From assembly GCA_946481615.1 (NCBI GenBank), contig CAMLOR010000137.1, positions 1 through 8,668 on the forward strand: DNA of 8,668 nt, read 5' to 3'. Source of the stretch: an uncultured Aquimonas sp. GTDB lineage: Bacteria > Pseudomonadota > Gammaproteobacteria > Xanthomonadales > Xanthomonadaceae. The translations under genes and the position numbers were made by a program. The first letter of the stretch is position 1. Each line of letters begins with the position of its first letter. Under the pieces are notes generated by a model that worked only from the letters and a program-made list of their open reading frames with translations, had not been told where the DNA came from and ran no database searches. Shown piece after piece: positions 5,818-8,668 of this stretch.

Positions 5818-7618
5818 CCGGCACCAGGCCGCCGTCCGGCGCGGGCTGCACGTAGCCATTGCTGAAGCGCGCCCAGGCCGGCGTGCGCTGCACGTTGCCG
5901 AAGCCGTCGAGGCGGAGGTTGCCGGTGGCGCCGTCGACGTAGGCGTTCGGGTCGCTCGCCAGCTGCTCGAGCTGGCCGGCAAGGCGGAACGCATCCATGC
6001 CGAAGGCGAACAGGCGCGCACCGGCGCCGCGCGCGGTGTCGAGGTTCTTGGCCAGTGGCTCGCGCGGCGGCAGGCCGGGGCGGTCGGAAATCAGCCAGGG
6101 CAGTTCGGTGAATTCGATGCCGTCGAGTTCGCGGTCCATGCGCGTGTTGGCGCTGCCGCCGGCGATGGTGGAGGTGGCGACGATCGGCAGATCGTAGACG
6201 CCGGCCACGCGCAGCTGCGGTGCGAACAGCCGCGCCTGCGCGCCGCGCGCGGCGAGGAAGATGGCGTCGGCATCGGCGGTCGTCGCCGGTGCCGCGGCCG
6301 GATCGGGCGCGGAACCGTCGGGGAGCGCGGTCGGGCGCGTGCCGGCGGCAGCGATCGCGCTGCGGATCAGCGAGGCGTAGTCCGGCGCGCTTTCGGGCAG
6401 GCGCACTTCGGCCACGACGATGCCGTCGCGCTGCGTGAAGTGGTCGCGGAAGGCGGCGAGCGTGCGCTGCGCATTCTCGTCTTCGCCGGCCGCGGCGATC
6501 ACGCGTTTCCAGCCGCGCCGCAGCATGCGCTCGGCGGCGGCGATGCCTTCGTCCTCGGGCGCCAGCGCGAAGCTCGCGCTGCCCGGCGGCGGCGGCGATT
6601 CGCCGCCGCGGTTGAGCGCGAGCAGCGGGGCGCTGATCTGCGCGCGTTCGAACAGCGCCGCCACGCTGTCGCGCGCCAGCGGGCCGATCACGAGATCGGC
6701 GCCCTCGGCGACGGCCTGCTGGTAGGCCGCGAGCGCGGCCTCGGGACCTTCGCCCACGTCGTAGAGTTGCACCGCCGGGCGCGTGCGCGTCTCGGCGTAA
6801 TAGGCACTGAAGAAGCCGTCGCGCACCGCGGCGGCGGCCGTCGCGAACGGGCCCTCCAGCGGCAGCAGCAGCGCGACGCGGCCGTAGGCGCGATAACCCT
6901 GCGCATCGGCCGGTGCCGGCGCATGATCCGGGCGGCCGAAGCCACCGCTGCGATCGTACGGGCGCGGCAGCGCCAGCCCGCGCGCGGCGAGCAGGCGACC
7001 CGCGTGCACGTAGAGCGGATGGCCCGGCGGCAGCTGCCCGCTGCGTTGATAGAGCGTGTCGTCGTCGACGCGCGTGAGCAGCTTCTGGATGCGGCGCTGA
7101 TTCTCGGTGCGGTCGGCGGGTGTCAGATAGCCATCGAGCGTGACGCGCTCGACCGCCGCCGAGAACGGGTCGTCGTCTTCCTCGAAGGCGCGCGCGCGCA
7201 GGAAGTGGAAGCGCTCGCGATAGCTTTCCGGAACGGTTTCCACCGGAATGGCCAGCAGTGCATTCGCGCGCGCGCCATCGTCGGCATCGAGCGCCAGTTC
7301 GGCCTGCAGCAGCGTGAGCCGCAGGGTTTCGTCCGCCGTGAAATGGCGCGTGACGACGCCCTGCAGCGTGCCGCGCGCCTGATCGAGTTCGCCCAGCTCG
7401 CGGAAGGCTTCCGCGGCGCGCAGGCGGTAGACATCGCGCATCGACCGCGATTCCGATGCCGCCTGCAGGAAGCTCTGCGCGGCCGCCTCGAACTCGCCCT
7501 CGGCGAACTGCTGCTCGGCGATCTGCGCCGCTTCCGACGGCGATTCGCGCGTCGGCATGCCGCCGCAGCCGGCCAGCAGCAGGGTGAGCGTGAGGAGCAA
7601 CGCAAGCGATCGCGACAT
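5795..7618 (-). CDS. lpoA: LpoA: outer-membrane lipoprotein activator of penicillin-binding protein 1A
   Basis: A 607-residue lipoprotein. In E. coli LpoA reaches from the outer membrane through the peptidoglycan to stimulate the synthase PBP1A. Seen here: signal peptide [18 protein letters not shown] with lipobox LLAGC and Cys18; an N-terminal helical TPR-like part at about 28-215 ([17 protein letters not shown] at 34-50, [15 protein letters not shown] at 71-85); a Pro/Ala-rich hinge at about 218-242; then a periplasmic-binding-protein type-I-like domain at about 245-590 opening with [19 protein letters not shown] (247-265), and including [18 protein letters not shown] (306-323) and [19 protein letters not shown] (451-469). 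An Ala/Pro stretch at 431-449 is probably a loop. I chose ATG at 7618 because it starts the signal peptide; an ATG at 7651 would add an unlikely 11-residue lead. The gene diverges from rsmI across 63 bp, as in E. coli, and heads the yraN-dolP operon. Confidence 0.93.
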   Translation of the reverse strand: MSRSLALLLTLTLLLAGCGGMPTRESPSEAAQIAEQQFAEGEFEAAAQSFLQAASESRSMRDVYRLRAAEAFRELGELDQARGTLQGVVTRHFTADETLRLTLLQAELALDADDGARANALLAIPVETVPESYRERFHFLRARAFEEDDDPFSAAVERVTLDGYLTPADRTENQRRIQKLLTRVDDDTLYQRSGQLPPGHPLYVHAGRLLAARGLALPRPYDRSGGFGRPDHAPAPADAQGYRAYGRVALLLPLEGPFATAAAAVRDGFFSAYYAETRTRPAVQLYDVGEGPEAALAAYQQAVAEGADLVIGPLARDSVAALFERAQISAPLLALNRGGESPPPPGSASFALAPEDEGIAAAERMLRRGWKRVIAAAGEDENAQRTLAAFRDHFTQRDGIVVAEVRLPESAPDYASLIRSAIAAAGTRPTALPDGSAPDPAAAPATTADADAIFLAARGAQARLFAPQLRVAGVYDLPIVATSTIAGGSANTRMDRELDGIEFTELPWLISDRPGLPPREPLAKNLDTARGAGARLFAFGMDAFRLAGQLEQLASDPNAYVDGATGNLRLDGFGNVQRTPAWARFSNGYVQPAPDGGLVPDGVEYQP

Positions 7619-7646
7619 GTTCGGCGCACCGGTGGGACTGCGTGCG

Positions 7647-7652
7647 ATCATA
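7647..7652 (-). promoter_or_regulatory. Candidate -10 box (TATGAT) for the lpoA operon
   Basis: On the minus strand TATGAT matches the TATAAT consensus at five of six positions and lies 28 bases before the lpoA ATG, which would give a leader of roughly 20 bases. No good TTGACA-like -35 box lies 16-18 bases upstream, so this is a weak call based on position in a 63-bp divergent gap that must hold promoters for both lpoA and rsmI. Confidence 0.3.
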
Positions 7653-7681
7653 CTTGGGAATCCGCGCTCCCGAGCTTTCCC

Positions 7682-8521
7682 ATGACAAGTCCGCGCCCCG
7701 GCCGCCTGCACGTGGTGGCCACGCCGATCGGCAATCTCGACGATCTTTCGCCACGCGCGCTGCGCACGCTGCGCGAGGCCGCGCTGGTGGCGGCCGAGGA
7801 CACTCGCCACACCCAGCAGCTGCTGGCGGCGAACGGCGTGCGCACGCCGATGATCTCGCTGCACGATTACAACGAAGCGCAACAGGTGGATACGTTGCTG
7901 GCGCGACTGCGCGCGGGCGACGACGTGGCGCTGGTCTCCGACGCCGGCACGCCGCTGATCAGCGATCCCGGCTACCGCCTGGTGCGCGCGGTGCGCGAGG
8001 CCGGCATCGAGGTCTCACCCGTGCCCGGGCCCTGCGCCGCCATCGCGGCGCTGAGCGTGGCCGGCATCGCGAGCGACCGCTTCGCCTTCGAAGGCTTCCT
8101 GCCGGCGAAATCCTCGGCTCGCCGCGAGAAATTGCAGGCGCTGGCGGGCGAACCGCGCACCCTGATGTTCTACGAATCCTCGCACCGCATCGAGGAAATG
8201 CTCGCCGACCTCGCCGCGCTCTTCGGCGACGGACGGCGCGCCGTCATCGCGCGCGAACTCACCAAACGCTTCGAAACCGTGCTCGACGGTACGCTCGCCG
8301 CGTTGCACGCCCGCGTGGCCGCCGACGGCGACCAGCGCCGTGGCGAATTCGTCGTCATCGTCGAAGGAGCGCCCGAAGACGCCGATGCGGCCCTGCGCGA
8401 AGGAAAGCGCCTCTACGCCCTGCTCAGCGCCCACGTTTCCCCGTCGCAGGCCGCCCGCCTCGCCGCCGAATTCACCGGCGCCTCACGAAAACAGCTCTAC
8501 GGCGGCGGCGACAACGCGTAG
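7682..8521 (+). CDS. rsmI: RsmI: 16S rRNA (cytidine-1402-2'-O)-methyltransferase
   Basis: A 279-residue SAM-dependent methyltransferase of the tetrapyrrole-methylase fold that 2'-O-methylates C1402 in the decoding centre of 16S rRNA (E. coli numbering). Family motifs in order: HVVATPIGNLDDLSPRAL (10-27), AAEDTRHT (37-44), LVSDAGTPLISDPGYRLV (84-101), VPGPCAAIAAL (114-124), FEGFLPAK (136-143), FYESSHRI (163-170; Ser167 where Pro is common), RELTKRFE (191-198), and GEFVVIVEG (221-229). A small C-terminal region at about 235-274 includes SPSQAARLAAEFTGASRKQLY, the usual helical tail. Length is standard. The ATG at 7682 has no clear Shine-Dalgarno, but similarity starts right after it. It diverges from lpoA, as in E. 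coli, and rnpB follows after 12 bases. Confidence 0.95.
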   Translation: MTSPRPGRLHVVATPIGNLDDLSPRALRTLREAALVAAEDTRHTQQLLAANGVRTPMISLHDYNEAQQVDTLLARLRAGDDVALVSDAGTPLISDPGYRLVRAVREAGIEVSPVPGPCAAIAALSVAGIASDRFAFEGFLPAKSSARREKLQALAGEPRTLMFYESSHRIEEMLADLAALFGDGRRAVIARELTKRFETVLDGTLAALHARVAADGDQRRGEFVVIVEGAPEDADAALREGKRLYALLSAHVSPSQAARLAAEFTGASRKQLYGGGDNA

Positions 8522-8524
8522 AAT
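8519..8524 (+). promoter_or_regulatory. Likely rnpB -10 box, overlapping the rsmI stop codon
   Basis: TAGAAT matches TATAAT at five of six positions and ends nine bases before the predicted first base of RNase P RNA. Its first three bases are the TAG stop of rsmI. The best -35 candidate at 17-bp spacing (8496-8501, TCTACG) matches TTGACA at only three of six. Confidence 0.55.
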
Positions 8525-8533
8525 GCGCGTCGC

Positions 8534-8668
8534 GGAGTCGGCCAGACAGTCGCGTCATCGGAAACGATGCCGAGGAAAGTCCGGGCTCCACAGGGCACGG
8601 TGCCAGGTAACGCCTGGGCGGCGCGAGCCGACGGAAAGTGCAGCAGAAAGATACCGCCGATGGCCCGC
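8534..8668 (+). ncRNA. rnpB: RNase P RNA (A-type), 5' part, truncated by window end
   Basis: The catalytic RNA of RNase P, which trims the 5' leader from tRNA precursors. Diagnostic stretches align base for base with E. coli rnpB: CCAGACAGTCGC (8542-8553), GAGGAAAGTCCGGGCTCCA (8572-8590; conserved region I with the 5' strand of helix P4), GGTGCCAGGTAACGCCTGGG (about 8600-8619), and GTGCAGCAGAAAGATACCGC followed by CGATGGCCCGC at the end. Aligning CCAGACAG with the E. coli 5' end places base 1 at 8534. Where E. coli has a long P3 helix, this RNA has only CATCG-GAAA-CGATG (8556-8569), a short stem capped by a GNRA tetraloop. About 135 of the expected 350-400 bases are present; the 3' half lies beyond the window. 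Confidence 0.95.

Noticed and set aside
5726..7681. Very long plus-strand open frame upstream of rsmI and antisense to lpoA
   Set aside because: It lies opposite lpoA, which has clear signal-peptide and domain features; its translation is Arg/Ala-rich without motifs, as expected for a GC-rich shadow frame. Only the part from 7682 is a gene.

Overview
This is a very GC-rich chromosomal window, most likely from a gammaproteobacterium of the Xanthomonadales/Lysobacterales group. Three things point there. The order rsmI <-> lpoA-yraN-dolP is the gammaproteobacterial yraL-yraM-yraN-yraP neighbourhood. The RNase P RNA is a bacterial A-type that aligns closely with the E. coli molecule. The dispersed repeats (a GTTCGACAGGCTCACC palindrome and the CATTCCTGCGCAGGCGGGAATCCAG hairpin) are of kinds common in xanthomonad-like genomes. 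The taxon is inferred, not proven.

Layout. 1-370: G-rich tandem array of about five ~73-bp units, each carrying the palindromic repeat; the first unit is badly degraded or badly sequenced. 406-993 (-): uracil-DNA-glycosylase-superfamily protein with four cysteines placed as for an Fe-S cluster. 1083-1118: REP-like hairpin in the divergent intergenic region. 1195-3015 (+): polytopic GT-C-like membrane protein with a large soluble C-terminal part. 2984-4600 (-): GlcD/D-lactate/D-2-hydroxyglutarate-dehydrogenase-type FAD enzyme, overlapping the previous gene tail to tail by 32 bp and carrying four in-frame copies of the repeat. 4601-4864: a second array plus one inverted copy, containing an 87-codon ORF made largely of repeats. 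4865-5437 (-): dolP; 5434-5817 (-): yraN; 5795-7618 (-): lpoA. 7682-8521 (+): rsmI, diverging from lpoA. 8534-8668 (+): 5' part of rnpB, cut by the window end.

How the parts relate. The lpoA-yraN-dolP genes overlap (23 bp, then ATGA) and look like one translationally coupled operon for envelope functions: LpoA activates peptidoglycan synthesis from the outer membrane and DolP is an outer-membrane-integrity lipoprotein. The E. coli gene diaA, normally between yraN and dolP, is absent. The FAD enzyme follows on the same strand, but its upstream region is filled by the repeat array. rsmI and rnpB are divergent housekeeping RNA-biology genes, with the likely rnpB -10 box sitting on the rsmI stop codon.

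The most unusual feature is the repeat family. It occurs in at least three separate arrays (periods ~73, 51 and 48 bp), two of which share the same 15-bp flank and left boundary. One array lies inside a conserved enzyme with a period of exactly 17 codons. Another abuts that enzyme's start codon and keeps open an ORF that overlaps it as ATGA. No cas genes, transposase or phage genes are present in the window, so it is mainly a housekeeping region invaded by repeats, not an obvious defence or mobile system.
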